Origin: JAWVFN01 sp963696625
Lineage (GTDB): Bacteria > Actinomycetota > Thermoleophilia > Solirubrobacterales > 70-9
Length of the DNA: 64,000 nt
Direction of reading: 5' to 3'
Assembly (NCBI GenBank): GCA_963696625.1
Contig: CAVOKZ010000007.1
Location: forward strand, 1 to 64,000
Made by a program: the position numbers and the translations under genes. The notes below the pieces were generated by a model. That model was not told the origin of the DNA. It did not search any database and saw only the letters and a program-made list of their open reading frames with translations. The first letter of the stretch is position 1. Each line of letters opens with the position of its first letter. Positions 56,409 to 64,000 of the stretch are shown in pieces.

Positions 56409-58793
56409 ATGAGGCTGATAGTCACCGAAAAGAACAACTCGGCCGAGAAGATCGCGGCCATCCTCTCCAATGGCGAGGCCAAGGAGGAGAAGAGCTTCAA
56501 GGTGCCCTTCTACACCTGGACCGACGCCGAGGGCTCAGAGCAGACCACGATCGGGCTCAAGGGCCACGTGCTCAACCCCGCCTATCCGGAGGAATACAAG
56601 TCCTGGCAGGAGACCGACCCGCGCGACCTGATCGATGCTCCGCTGATCAAGGAGCCGACCGACAAGAACGTGGTCAAGGCGATCAAGAAGGTCGCGGGCC
56701 GGGCTGACGACATCATCATCGCGACCGACTTCGACCGCGAGGGCGAGCTGATCGGCTTCGAGGCGCTGCAGGAGATCGTCGAGGCCAATCCGAAGCTCGC
56801 CAACGACGGCCCCGAGCTCGGAGTCGGGATCAAGCGCGCCCGCTACTCGGCGTTGACCAAGGAGGAGATCGAGGAAGCGTTCTCCAACCTCTCCGAGCTC
56901 TCGATGCCGCTCGCCAATGCCGGCGCCGCGCGCCAGGACATCGACCTGGTCTGGGGCGCGACCCTGACCCGCGCCGTCTCCCGCGCCACCCGCCGCTTCG
57001 GCTCCAACTTCCTCTCGGTCGGCCGCGTGCAGAGCCCGACCCTGGGCCTGATCGTCGAGCGCGAGATGGAGCGCCGCGCCCACGTCCCCGAGCCGTTCTG
57101 GGAGGTCGTCGCGACCTTCGCGCTGGAGGACGACAGCTTCGAGGCCCACCACGTGACCGACAAGTTCTGGAAGGAGGCCGAGGCCAAGTCCGCGGTCGAG
57201 AACACCAAGAGCCCGGGCAAGGTGATGGAGATCAAGTCGCGCAAGCAGACCCGCAAGCCGCCGACGCCGCTCAACACCACCGCCTTCACCACCGACGCCT
57301 CGAGCCGGCTCGGGATCACTCCCGCGCGGGCGATGCGGATCGCCGAGAACCTCTACATGGACGGCTTCGTCTCCTACCCGCGCACCGACAACACGGTCTA
57401 TCCGGATTCGCTGCCGCTGACCGAGCTGGTCACCTCGCTGGTCAAGGTCCCCGAGTTCGCGGCCGCCTCGGGGCTCCTCGACAAACCGCTCGAGGCGACC
57501 AGGGGCAAGAAGGAGACCACCGACCACCCGCCGATCTACCCGACCCAGGCGGTTCACCCGAAGGCGATCGAGTCGGCCCACGACACCGCCCACCGGCGGG
57601 TCTATGAGCTGATCGCCCGCCGCTTCCTCGCCACCTTCTCGCCGCCGATGGTCACCGAGTCCACGCGCGCCAACATCACCGCCGGCACCGAGGACTACTT
57701 CGTCCGCGGCAGCGTCGTGCTCGACCCCGGCTACGCCGGGATCTACACCTACGCCCGCTCGCCCGACGAGGAGCTGCCGAAGCTCTCAGAGGGTCAGGAG
57801 CTCGAGCTGCAGGGCACCGAGCTGATCGACAAGGAAACCCAGCCCCCCTCGAGGATCTCGCAGGGCAAGCTGATCGAGCTGATGGAGGAGCGCGGCCTCG
57901 GCACCAAGGCGACCCGCGCCGACATCATCCAGAAGCTCTACTACCGCGGCTACGTCCACGGCGACCCGCCGGAGCCGAGCGAGACCGGCGTGAAGATGTA
58001 CGAGGGCTTCAAGAAGTTCGTGCCGCGGATGGCGTCGTCGGACATGACGGCCGAGATGGAGGCCGAGATGGACCGCATCGCCGCCGGCGAGATGACCAAG
58101 GACAAGGTGCTCGCCGACAGCCGCGACATGCTGCGCACCGCCTACGACGAGATGGGCAAGGACGTCGACGTCGAGGACGAGAGCGAGCCCTGGCGCCAGT
58201 TCGCGAAGCTCGTATGGAGCGGCATGGACGAGGACCGCGTGCTCGGCCCCTGCATCGTCTGCAAGGAGGCCGGCCGCACCCAGGAGGACGGCTCGCCGAA
58301 CATGCTGCGCGTGATCCGCGCCCGCAAGTCGGGCAAGTCGTTCGTCGGCTGCACCGGCTGGAAGGGCGCCGACGCCGAGCCCGACGACCCGGATTCGTGC
58401 GACCAGACCTTCCCGATGCCGCAGCCGCGCTTCTACGACGTCTTCAAGCTCGAGGACACCTGCTCGATCTGCGGCCGCACGCCGCGGGTCACGGTCGGGC
58501 CCCGCGGCCGCCGCGGCCGGCCCTGGAAGCTCTGCTTCAACGAGGAATGCCCCTCGATGCAGGAGATGAAGCGCAAGAAGGCCGAGCGCGAGGCCGCCAA
58601 GAAGGCCAAGGAAGAGGCCGACGCCGCCAAGGAGGCGGCGGAGGAGAAGATCGCGGCCAACGGCGCCGGCCCGACCGAGGAGGCCGAGAAGGCAACGGCC
58701 AAGGCCGCCAAGAACGGGACCGCGAAGAAGCGCGCCGCCAAGAAGAAGGCGGCGAAGGAGAAGGCGCCGGCGAGCGCCTCCCAAGAGTCCTGA
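56409..58793 (+). CDS. topA: DNA topoisomerase I, archaeal-style type IA
   Basis: Type IA topoisomerase of 794 residues relaxing negative supercoils. Toprim: MRLIVTEKNNSAEKIAAIL and TDFDREGELIGFEAL. Then the cleavage domain with NTTAFTTDASSRLGITPARAMRIAENLY and the catalytic Tyr in DGFVSYPRTDNTVYP, and the gate motif GRVQSPTLGLIVERE. The start MRLIVTEKNN and SYPRTDN resemble archaeal TopA rather than the usual bacterial MKLVIVESPAKAK/ITYMRTDS forms. C-terminal are Cys-containing segments (CIVCKEAG, FVGCTGWK, CSICGRTPRV, CFNEECPSM) and a Lys/Ala-rich tail (KKRAAKKKAAKEK), as in actinobacterial TopA tails. Followed at once by tmk. Confidence 0.9.
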   Translation: MRLIVTEKNNSAEKIAAILSNGEAKEEKSFKVPFYTWTDAEGSEQTTIGLKGHVLNPAYPEEYKSWQETDPRDLIDAPLIKEPTDKNVVKAIKKVAGRADDIIIATDFDREGELIGFEALQEIVEANPKLANDGPELGVGIKRARYSALTKEEIEEAFSNLSELSMPLANAGAARQDIDLVWGATLTRAVSRATRRFGSNFLSVGRVQSPTLGLIVEREMERRAHVPEPFWEVVATFALEDDSFEAHHVTDKFWKEAEAKSAVENTKSPGKVMEIKSRKQTRKPPTPLNTTAFTTDASSRLGITPARAMRIAENLYMDGFVSYPRTDNTVYPDSLPLTELVTSLVKVPEFAAASGLLDKPLEATRGKKETTDHPPIYPTQAVHPKAIESAHDTAHRRVYELIARRFLATFSPPMVTESTRANITAGTEDYFVRGSVVLDPGYAGIYTYARSPDEELPKLSEGQELELQGTELIDKETQPPSRISQGKLIELMEERGLGTKATRADIIQKLYYRGYVHGDPPEPSETGVKMYEGFKKFVPRMASSDMTAEMEAEMDRIAAGEMTKDKVLADSRDMLRTAYDEMGKDVDVEDESEPWRQFAKLVWSGMDEDRVLGPCIVCKEAGRTQEDGSPNMLRVIRARKSGKSFVGCTGWKGADAEPDDPDSCDQTFPMPQPRFYDVFKLEDTCSICGRTPRVTVGPRGRRGRPWKLCFNEECPSMQEMKRKKAEREAAKKAKEEADAAKEAAEEKIAANGAGPTEEAEKATAKAAKNGTAKKRAAKKKAAKEKAPASASQES

Positions 58794-58795
58794 GC

Positions 58796-59389
58796 TTGTT
58801 CATCTCGCTCGAGGGAATCGACGGCTCGGGCAAGACGACGCAGGCGAAGCTGCTGGCCTCCGAGCTCGGCGACGACACCGTTCTGGTGCGCGAGCCCGGC
58901 GGGACCGAGCTGGGTGAGCGGCTCAGGGACTTGATCCTGAAATCCAGCGAGCCGCTGTCTGCGCTGGTCGAGCTGCAGCTGTTCTGCGCGGCCCGTTCCC
59001 AGATGGTGGATCAAGTGATCCGGCCCGCCCTCGTCGAGGGGCGGACCGTGGTCAGCGATCGGTTCTCTGATTCGAGCGTCGCCTACCAGGGCGGTGGCCG
59101 CGGCTTGGACCCCGCGGACGTCCGCAGCCTCTGCGACATCGTCACCGAGCAGCTGTGGCCCGACCTCACGATCTACCTCAGGATCGATCCGGATGAGGCT
59201 TTCTCGAAGCTCGCGGACAGCGATCGCATCGAGTCGGAGGGGGTCGAATTTCAACGCAAGGTTGCCGAGGCCTACGATGCGATCGCGGCCTCGGCGCCTG
59301 AGCGGGTGCGCGTCGTCGAGGCCAAGGGCAGCGTCAAGGCGGTCCACAAGCGAGTGATGGAGGAGGTCGGCCGGCTTGCCCACCGCTGA
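58796..59389 (+). CDS. tmk: Thymidylate kinase
   Basis: Enzyme making dTDP from dTMP, 197 residues. The P-loop is ISLEGIDGSGKTTQAKLLA; the DR(Y/F)xxS-type motif is SDRFSDSSVAYQGGGRG; LID region LWPDLTIYLRIDPDEAFSKLADSDRIE carries the Asp-Pro and Arg typical of Tmk. The start is TTG 58796, two bases after the topA stop, beginning directly LFISLEG. It overlaps holB by 14 bases, the standard tmk-holB arrangement. Confidence 0.94.
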   Translation: MFISLEGIDGSGKTTQAKLLASELGDDTVLVREPGGTELGERLRDLILKSSEPLSALVELQLFCAARSQMVDQVIRPALVEGRTVVSDRFSDSSVAYQGGGRGLDPADVRSLCDIVTEQLWPDLTIYLRIDPDEAFSKLADSDRIESEGVEFQRKVAEAYDAIAASAPERVRVVEAKGSVKAVHKRVMEEVGRLAHR

Positions 59390-60491
59390 AGACACCGTGC
59401 TCGGGCGCGAGCTGAGCGCGGCGCTCGAATCGGGGCCGGCGCACGCGTACCTGTTCGCCGGTCCGCGCGGGTCGGGCAAGCGCGAGGCTGCCCGCGCCTT
59501 CGCCGCCGAGATCCTCGTCGACGGCGCGGCCGACCCCGACTCGGCGCGGCGCCGCGTGCTCGCCGATCCGCCCTCGCACCCCGACCTCGCCTGGCTGCGG
59601 CCGCCGGGCGCCCAGCACCTCGTCGGCGAGGTCCGCGAGCGCGTGATCCGCGCCGCGAGCATGCGGCCGCTCGAGGGCGGGCGCCGGGTGTTCGTGATCG
59701 AGGACGCCGAGGCGCTCGCCGAGGAGGCCCAGAACGCGCTGTTGAAGACGCTCGAGGAGCCGGCGCCCTTCGCCCACCTGATCCTGCTCTGCGCCGAGCC
59801 CGAGCTGCTCGCCGGCACGATCGTCTCGCGCTGCCAGACCGTGACCTTCCGGGCGCGGACGACCGAAGAGATACAACGGCTGATAAGGACCACCCCACCG
59901 GAGCCCTCAGCCGCCGGCCCCGGACGCGAAGCGGAGGAGCCGGCGGGTGATGGCGAAGCCGTCGCGCGACTGTCCGCCGGCGACCTCGAGCTCGCGCGCT
60001 TCCTGCTCACGCCAGATGGGATCGAGCTCCGCTCGCGGGTCGAGGCGGCCGCGGCCGCGGCGCGCGCCGGCGGCGGCGAGGAGTCTTGGCGCCCTTTGCT
60101 GGCAGCCGCCAAGGCCGCCGGAGAGGCAGCGGGTGAGGAAGCCGAGGGGGCGATGCGCGAGATGTCCTCCCGCGAGAAGCTGCGCCGCGAGGACGCCGAG
60201 CAGGTCAAGCGCGTCGCCCGCCGCGCCCGCACCGAATCGCTCGACCTGGCGCTGGCCCTGCTCGGCGCATGGTTCCGCGACCTCGCCGCGCTCGCCGAGG
60301 ACGCCCCCGAGCTGGTCCACAACTCAGACCGCCTCGACGCCCTCCGCGCCCAGGCCGTGGGCCTCGAGCCCCAGCGCGCCCGCGAGGCGATGGAGCTGGT
60401 GCTCGACACGCGGCGGCGGCTGACCCTCAACGTTTCAGAAGAGCTTGCGCTCGAGGCGCTCTGGTACCGCCTCGGCAGCACTATGTGTTAA
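59376..60491 (+). CDS. holB: DNA polymerase III subunit delta' (with repeat-encoded insert)
   Basis: AAA+ clamp-loader subunit of 371 residues. Walker A is AYLFAGPRGSGKREAARAF with Lys present, and the conserved HPDLAWLRPPGAQHLVGEVRERVIRAASMRPLEGGRRVFVIEDAEAL, NALLKTLEEPAPFAHLIL and SRCQTVTF (SRC) motifs follow. The C-terminal alpha-helical collar begins about 225. At about residues 170-195 an insert PPEPSAAGPGREAEEPAGDG interrupts the region between the AAA+ core and the C-terminal part; it is encoded by an in-frame hairpin element. TTG 59376 is preceded by GGAGGAGG. No zinc-module Cys seen. Confidence 0.9.
   Translation: MPTAEDTVLGRELSAALESGPAHAYLFAGPRGSGKREAARAFAAEILVDGAADPDSARRRVLADPPSHPDLAWLRPPGAQHLVGEVRERVIRAASMRPLEGGRRVFVIEDAEALAEEAQNALLKTLEEPAPFAHLILLCAEPELLAGTIVSRCQTVTFRARTTEEIQRLIRTTPPEPSAAGPGREAEEPAGDGEAVARLSAGDLELARFLLTPDGIELRSRVEAAAAAARAGGGEESWRPLLAAAKAAGEAAGEEAEGAMREMSSREKLRREDAEQVKRVARRARTESLDLALALLGAWFRDLAALAEDAPELVHNSDRLDALRAQAVGLEPQRAREAMELVLDTRRRLTLNVSEELALEALWYRLGSTMC
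59883..59946 (-). repeat. Hairpin element copy E, in frame inside holB
   Basis: CCGCCGGC (59911-59918) pairs perfectly with GCCGGCGG (59939-59946) around the 20-base segment 59919-59938, which is the exact complement of the consensus. The tail matches the family (GAGGGCTC and CCTTATC on the minus strand). The reading frame of holB continues through it. Confidence 0.83.
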
Positions 60492-60502
60492 GAGGTACAA
60501 AC

Positions 60503-62239
60503 ATGGCACCGCTAATCGAGGGGGCGGGGAGCGCCAAGCGGCGCCGGATCGCCATGCGCCTCTGGCTCGGCGCCGCCTTCGCGGCGCTCGGGCTGATCAC
60601 CGCCGCCGCGGTCTACCTGCTCGTCCGCGACTCCTCGGGCAAGAGCCTGACCCAGAGCTCGGCCGAGCTCGGGGTCGGCCGCACGATCCGCCTCACCGAC
60701 AGCGTCTCCGACACCTTCCCCCTCGACGTCGACCAGACGATCCAGGGCGCGCGCACCGACGGCTTCGACGCCTGGGTCGTCGACGCCGACGGCAACCTGC
60801 TCACCCCCGACACCTCGGCCGGCGGCGCCAGCTTCTCCGAGCTGGCGCGGCGCCAGCTGGCCGTCTCCAAGGCGCTGCGCGGGCACCGTTTCGAGGCCGA
60901 CCTGCCCGGCAACGTGACCGTGATCGGCACCCCTGTCTTCTCGCCCAACGACGACGTCGAGGGCGTGGTGGTCACCCGAGCGACGCCGCCCGCCGCGCTG
61001 CAGCGCTCGATCGAGAACCTGCGCGGCGACAGCCTCACCGCGCTGGCGCTGGCGATCGGCGCCGGGATCCTGCTCGGCTTCGCGGTCGCGAGCCTGATCA
61101 CGACCCGGATCAAGCGCCTCGCCTCGAGCGCCGAGCGCATGGCCCAGGGCCGCTTCGACGAGCCGCTGCCGGTCGGCGGCCGCGACGAGATCGGCGACCT
61201 CGCGCGGGCGCTCGACTCGATGCGCGAGGCGCTGCGCGAGAGCTTCAACATGCTCGCCACCGAGCGCGACCGCCTCTCGGCGATCCTCGACGGCCTGACC
61301 GAGGCGGTGATGGTCGTCGGGGCCGACGACGAGGTCCGCTTCTCGAACCCCTCGGCGGCGGCGCTCGTCAGCGAGGGCAAGCCGCTGCTGGCGCTGCGCC
61401 CGGCGCTGAAGCGCGCGGCCGAGGGGGGCTCCGCCGAGAACCCGTGGCTGCGGGTCGATGACCGCGTCTACGCGGTCCAGGCGCGCCGGGTCCCGGCCGA
61501 GCGCACCGTGCTGCTCGTCGCTCGCGAACGCACCGAGGAGCTGCGGCGCGAGCTAGCCGAGCGCGAGTTCGTCTCCAACGCGGCCCACGAGCTGCGCAAC
61601 CCGCTCGCCGGCATCTCGGGGGCGATCGAGGTGCTGCGCGCCGGCGCCAAGGACGACGACGAGGCGCGCGAGCACTTCCTCGGGCGGCTCGCCGACGACG
61701 CCGAGCGGATGACGCGGCTGACGCAGTCGCTGCTGCAGCTCGCCCGGGTCGAGGCCGGCGGCGACACCGAGACCGAGGTCGTCGACGTAAACCTCGCCGC
61801 CGAGGAGGCGGCGGGCACGGTCGAACCGCCCGAAGGAGTCGAGCTCACGATCGAGGCCGAGCCCGAGCTGGTCGCCGCGGGCGACCCGACGCTGCTGCGC
61901 CAGGTGCTGATCGGCTTGCTCACAAACGCGTGCAAGAACACGCCTGCGCCCGGCGGCGTTACGCTTCGCGCCCGGCGACACGATGAAGACGAGGTAATGA
62001 TCGAAGTTGAGGACACGGGCGGTGGAATTCCGGAGGACGAGCAGGACCGAGTGTTCGAGCGGTTCTACCGCGGCAGCGGCTCGCTCGAGACCGAGGGCTT
62101 CGGCCTGGGGCTCTCGATCGCCAAGCGCATGGTCGACGTGATGGGCGGCGAGATCGGCGTCCGTTCCGCGCCCGAGCGCGGCAGCACCTTCTGGGTTCGC
62201 CTGCGAGTCCCGCAACCGAGTCCGACCCCAGTGGCATGA
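60503..62239 (+). CDS. Sensor histidine kinase
   Basis: Two-component kinase of 578 residues. One span at the N-terminus (WLGAAFAALGLITAAAVYLLV), an extracytoplasmic sensor region of about 130 residues, second span (LTALALAIGAGILLGFAVASLI), HAMP (TTRIKRLASSAERMAQGRFDEPLPVGGRDEIGDLARALDSM), a PAS-like segment (LSAILDGLTEAVMVVGADDEVRFSNPSAAAL), then HisKA with the phospho-His in SNAAHELRNPLAGISG, the N-box LLTNACKNTP, and G boxes EDTGGGIP and GFGLGLSIAK. ATG 60503 has AGAGG upstream. Overlaps the response regulator by ATGA (62236). Confidence 0.92.
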   Translation: MAPLIEGAGSAKRRRIAMRLWLGAAFAALGLITAAAVYLLVRDSSGKSLTQSSAELGVGRTIRLTDSVSDTFPLDVDQTIQGARTDGFDAWVVDADGNLLTPDTSAGGASFSELARRQLAVSKALRGHRFEADLPGNVTVIGTPVFSPNDDVEGVVVTRATPPAALQRSIENLRGDSLTALALAIGAGILLGFAVASLITTRIKRLASSAERMAQGRFDEPLPVGGRDEIGDLARALDSMREALRESFNMLATERDRLSAILDGLTEAVMVVGADDEVRFSNPSAAALVSEGKPLLALRPALKRAAEGGSAENPWLRVDDRVYAVQARRVPAERTVLLVARERTEELRRELAEREFVSNAAHELRNPLAGISGAIEVLRAGAKDDDEAREHFLGRLADDAERMTRLTQSLLQLARVEAGGDTETEVVDVNLAAEEAAGTVEPPEGVELTIEAEPELVAAGDPTLLRQVLIGLLTNACKNTPAPGGVTLRARRHDEDEVMIEVEDTGGGIPEDEQDRVFERFYRGSGSLETEGFGLGLSIAKRMVDVMGGEIGVRSAPERGSTFWVRLRVPQPSPTPVA

Positions 62240-62997
62240 GCAATCCAGCGACCAGCGACCAGCGACCGATGCCTGATTCCGGCCGCATCCTTGTTGCGGA
62301 TGACGAGCCCTCGGTCCGCGAGTCGGTCGGCTACGCGCTGACCCAGGACGGCTTCGAGGTCACGCTCGCCGTCGACGGCGACGATGCGGAGGGCAAGCTC
62401 TCCGGGAGCGAGTACGACCTACTCGTGCTCGACATCATGATGCCGGGCCGCAGCGGCCTCGATCTCTGCCGCGAGGTCCGCGCCCGCAGCCCGGTGCCGA
62501 TCATCCTGCTCACCGCCAAGGACGCCGAGGTCGACAAGGTCGTCGGGCTCGAGGTCGGCGCCGACGACTACATGACCAAGCCGTTCTCGGTGCGCGAGCT
62601 GCTCGGCCGCGTCCGCGCCCAGCTCCGCCGCCGCGACCTCGACCGGGCCGCCCCCGCCGAGGGCGCGACCATCGAAGCCGGCCCGGTGACGATCGACCTC
62701 GCTCGTCACCTGGTCACGGTGCGCGGCGAGCCGATCAACCTGACCCGCTCGGAGTTCCAGGTCCTGCGGTTGCTCGCCGAGCGCCCGGGTGATGTCTTCA
62801 GCCGCAAGCAGATCATGGAAGAGCTCTGGCAGACCGAGTTCCGCGGCGACGTCCGCGCCTGCGACGTCCACATCTCCAACCTGCGCCAGAAGGTGGAACA
62901 GGATGCGCAGAAGCCCGAGCTCGTGCTCACGGTCCGCCGCGTCGGCTACAAGTTCGCCGATGACGGCACCAGCCCGAACAACTCCAGCTCCGAGTAG
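62236..62997 (+). CDS. OmpR-family response regulator
   Basis: DNA-binding regulator of 253 residues, partner of the upstream kinase. Receiver domain: RILVADDEPSV with acidic pair, phospho-acceptor in DLLVLDIMMPGRSGLD, and KPFSVREL with the conserved Lys. Winged helix: LTRSEFQVLRLLAERPGDVFSRKQIMEELW and VRACDVHISNLRQKVE ... RRVGYKF. The start at ATG 62236 overlaps the kinase stop, but the first 11 codons are made of AGCGACC heptamers; the inner ATG 62269 (MPDSGRIL) could equally be the start. Confidence 0.93.
   Translation: MSNPATSDQRPMPDSGRILVADDEPSVRESVGYALTQDGFEVTLAVDGDDAEGKLSGSEYDLLVLDIMMPGRSGLDLCREVRARSPVPIILLTAKDAEVDKVVGLEVGADDYMTKPFSVRELLGRVRAQLRRRDLDRAAPAEGATIEAGPVTIDLARHLVTVRGEPINLTRSEFQVLRLLAERPGDVFSRKQIMEELWQTEFRGDVRACDVHISNLRQKVEQDAQKPELVLTVRRVGYKFADDGTSPNNSSSE
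62247..62267. repeat. Three tandem AGCGACC heptamers
   Basis: Bases 62247-62267 are (AGCGACC)3. The same heptamer array occurs at 17791-17818, 44 kb away. Here it is within the first codons of the response-regulator gene. Confidence 0.75.
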
Positions 62998-63453
62998 TTG
63001 AGAGTCCGGCGTCACCGGGTCCCGGGCCGCGAGCCCTGGCGCTCGGCCACGGCCGCGATCCTCGACGAGCACGGCCTTTCGGTCCGCCGCTGGCGCGGCT
63101 CGACCACCGGCTGCGCCTACATCGACCTGCCCGAGATCGAGGGCCCCGAGCCGCGCGGCCGGGTCAGCTTCGCGGTCCTCGCCCACGAGGTGGGCCACAA
63201 GGCGCTTCACCACGGGCGCTCGAAGCCTCGCTGGCAGGAAGAGGTCGAGGCGTGGGAGTACGCGATCGCCCAGTTCGAGCGCTTCGGGCTCGGCGAGCCG
63301 GGGGTCGGCGTGATGCGGCGCGCCGAGCGCGGCATCCGCCACAGCTTCGGCATGGCGCTGCGCCGGGGCGCCGACCCGCAGCGGATCGCCTCGACCGCCC
63401 CGTGGTGGTGGCGGCGCTGCATGGGCGACGTGCGCGAAGATCAGGCTGCATGA
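62998..63453 (+). CDS. Small zincin-like (HExxH) protein
   Basis: Protein of 151 residues from TTG 62998, directly after the response-regulator stop. The segment FAVLAHEVGHKALHHGRSKPRWQEEVEAWEYAIAQFERFG contains HEVGH (HExxH) and a downstream EE-x-EAW helix, like the metal site of IrrE/ImmA-type proteases. The N-terminal part (SVRRWRGSTTGCAYIDLPEIEG) is unclear. A zinc-dependent peptidase is likely but not certain. Its placement in a row after a two-component system suggests a shared operon. The last base overlaps the next gene (ATGA). Confidence 0.6.
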   Translation: MRVRRHRVPGREPWRSATAAILDEHGLSVRRWRGSTTGCAYIDLPEIEGPEPRGRVSFAVLAHEVGHKALHHGRSKPRWQEEVEAWEYAIAQFERFGLGEPGVGVMRRAERGIRHSFGMALRRGADPQRIASTAPWWWRRCMGDVREDQAA

Positions 63454-64000
63454 GCGACACGGTTCTCGTCACCGGCGGCTCCGGCTTCCTCGGATCGTGG
63501 TGCGTGGCCGAGCTGCTGCGCCGCGGCGATGCGGTGCGGACCACGGTCCGCAACCTCGCCCGCGAGCCCGACGTGCGCGAGATGGTCGGCAAGGAGGTCG
63601 AGGCCGGCTCCAAGCTCTCGGTGCTCGCGGCGGACCTCGGGACCGACGAGGGCTGGGCCGAAGCGGTGGCCGGCTGCGACTACGTGCTCCACGTCGCCTC
63701 GCCGTTTCCGCCCCAGCAGCCCAAGGACCCCGACGAGCTGATCGTCCCCGCCCGCGACGGGGCGCTGCGGGTGCTCCGCGCGGCGCTGGATGCCGGCGTC
63801 AAGCGGGTCGTGCTCACCTCATCCGTGGCGGCGATCCGCAACACCGGCAAGCCCCACGAGGGTCCCTATACCGAGGCCGACTGGAGCGATGCCTCGAACA
63901 CCAAGCTGACGCCCTACACGCGCTCGAAGACGATCGCCGAGCAGGCGGTCTGGGAGCTGGTCCGTGAGCGCGACGCCGCCGAGCGCCTCGCGGTCGTCAA
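63450..64000 (+). CDS. NAD-dependent epimerase/dihydroflavonol reductase-like protein (3' end outside window)
   Basis: Extended SDR of which 183 residues are visible. It starts at ATG 63450 (overlapping the previous stop) with the Rossmann motif VLVTGGSGFLGSWCVAELLRRG. This is followed by TTVRNLAREPDV, ADLGTDEGWAEAVAGCDYVLHVASPFP, VLTSSVAAIRN with the catalytic Ser, and YTRSKTIAEQAVW, the YxxxK dyad. The arrangement matches dihydroflavonol-4-reductase-like and cinnamoyl-CoA reductase-like proteins. The frame remains open to the last base of the window. Confidence 0.87.
   Translation, partial: MSDTVLVTGGSGFLGSWCVAELLRRGDAVRTTVRNLAREPDVREMVGKEVEAGSKLSVLAADLGTDEGWAEAVAGCDYVLHVASPFPPQQPKDPDELIVPARDGALRVLRAALDAGVKRVVLTSSVAAIRNTGKPHEGPYTEADWSDASNTKLTPYTRSKTIAEQAVWELVRERDAAERLAVV

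Noticed and set aside
61915..62045. Small patch of lower GC within the histidine-kinase ATP-binding region
   Set aside because: Only about 130 bases; too short to separate from codon constraint around conserved motifs.

Overview
The window is a stretch of very GC-rich (roughly 70 %), densely packed bacterial chromosome. The gene complement points to a deep-branching actinobacterium, most likely Thermoleophilia/Solirubrobacterales. It includes a B12-dependent ribonucleotide reductase with NrdR, a groES-groEL operon under a CIRCE operator, a SigB-type sigma factor with partner-switching genes, a PAC2-family protein, and secreted CSLREA/beta-helix and calcium-binding-repeat proteins. The lineage is an inference; no rRNA gene is present to settle it.

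Layout. 0-2.7 kb: dTDP-rhamnose genes (rfbB end, rfbC) and a lipoprotein substrate-binding protein. 2.9-7.5 kb: an Lhr-type helicase broken by a local cluster of frameshifts and carrying several repeat insertions. 7.5-12.7 kb: a signalling cluster (GGDEF/HD-GYP protein, FIST sensor, divergent Crp/Fnr regulator, pcm). 12.6-16.8 kb: two paralogous secreted calcium-binding-repeat proteins. 16.9-21.5 kb: ASCH and SRPBCC proteins, CIRCE-groES-groEL, then a RES/Xre toxin-antitoxin islet bounded by 19-bp copies of the groEL 3' end. 21.5-25.8 kb: NAD-binding protein, ferredoxin, Mrp ATPase, coiled-coil protein, inositol-phosphatase-like protein. 25.8-35.2 kb: helicase-nuclease, two secreted beta-helix-type proteins, a chimeric pseudogene, an SMR/TetR efflux pair, PAC2 protein and a YhaM-like nuclease. 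35.2-40 kb: ArfB, a split TSUP transporter pair, otsB, cupin, PolX. 40-45.2 kb: a sigma factor fused to an anti-sigma zinc finger, then sigB-rsbW-rsbV-rsbU. 45.6-54 kb: GGDEF-EAL protein, nrdJ-nrdR, hemolysin III, siroheme synthase. 54-64 kb: O-antigen ligase-like protein, an archaeal-style topoisomerase I, tmk-holB, a two-component system, a small zincin and an epimerase cut by the window end.

How the genes work together. Several loci form signalling circuits: FIST plus GGDEF/HD-GYP and the GGDEF-EAL protein (c-di-GMP), SigB with its RsbW/RsbV/RsbU switch behind two SigB-like promoters, and NrdR repressing its own nrdR-nrdJ operon through two boxes.

The most unusual content is in the repeats. 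At least seven copies of a small hairpin element share a conserved apical loop on stems whose sequences differ but stay complementary, and three copies lie in frame inside genes (lhr twice, holB). There are also two essentially identical, inverted 170-bp MITE-like elements whose ends supply the stop codons of neighbouring genes, and a third family of GGGGTC(A/T)GACCCC palindromes. No CRISPR array, tRNA, rRNA or transposase gene was recognised.
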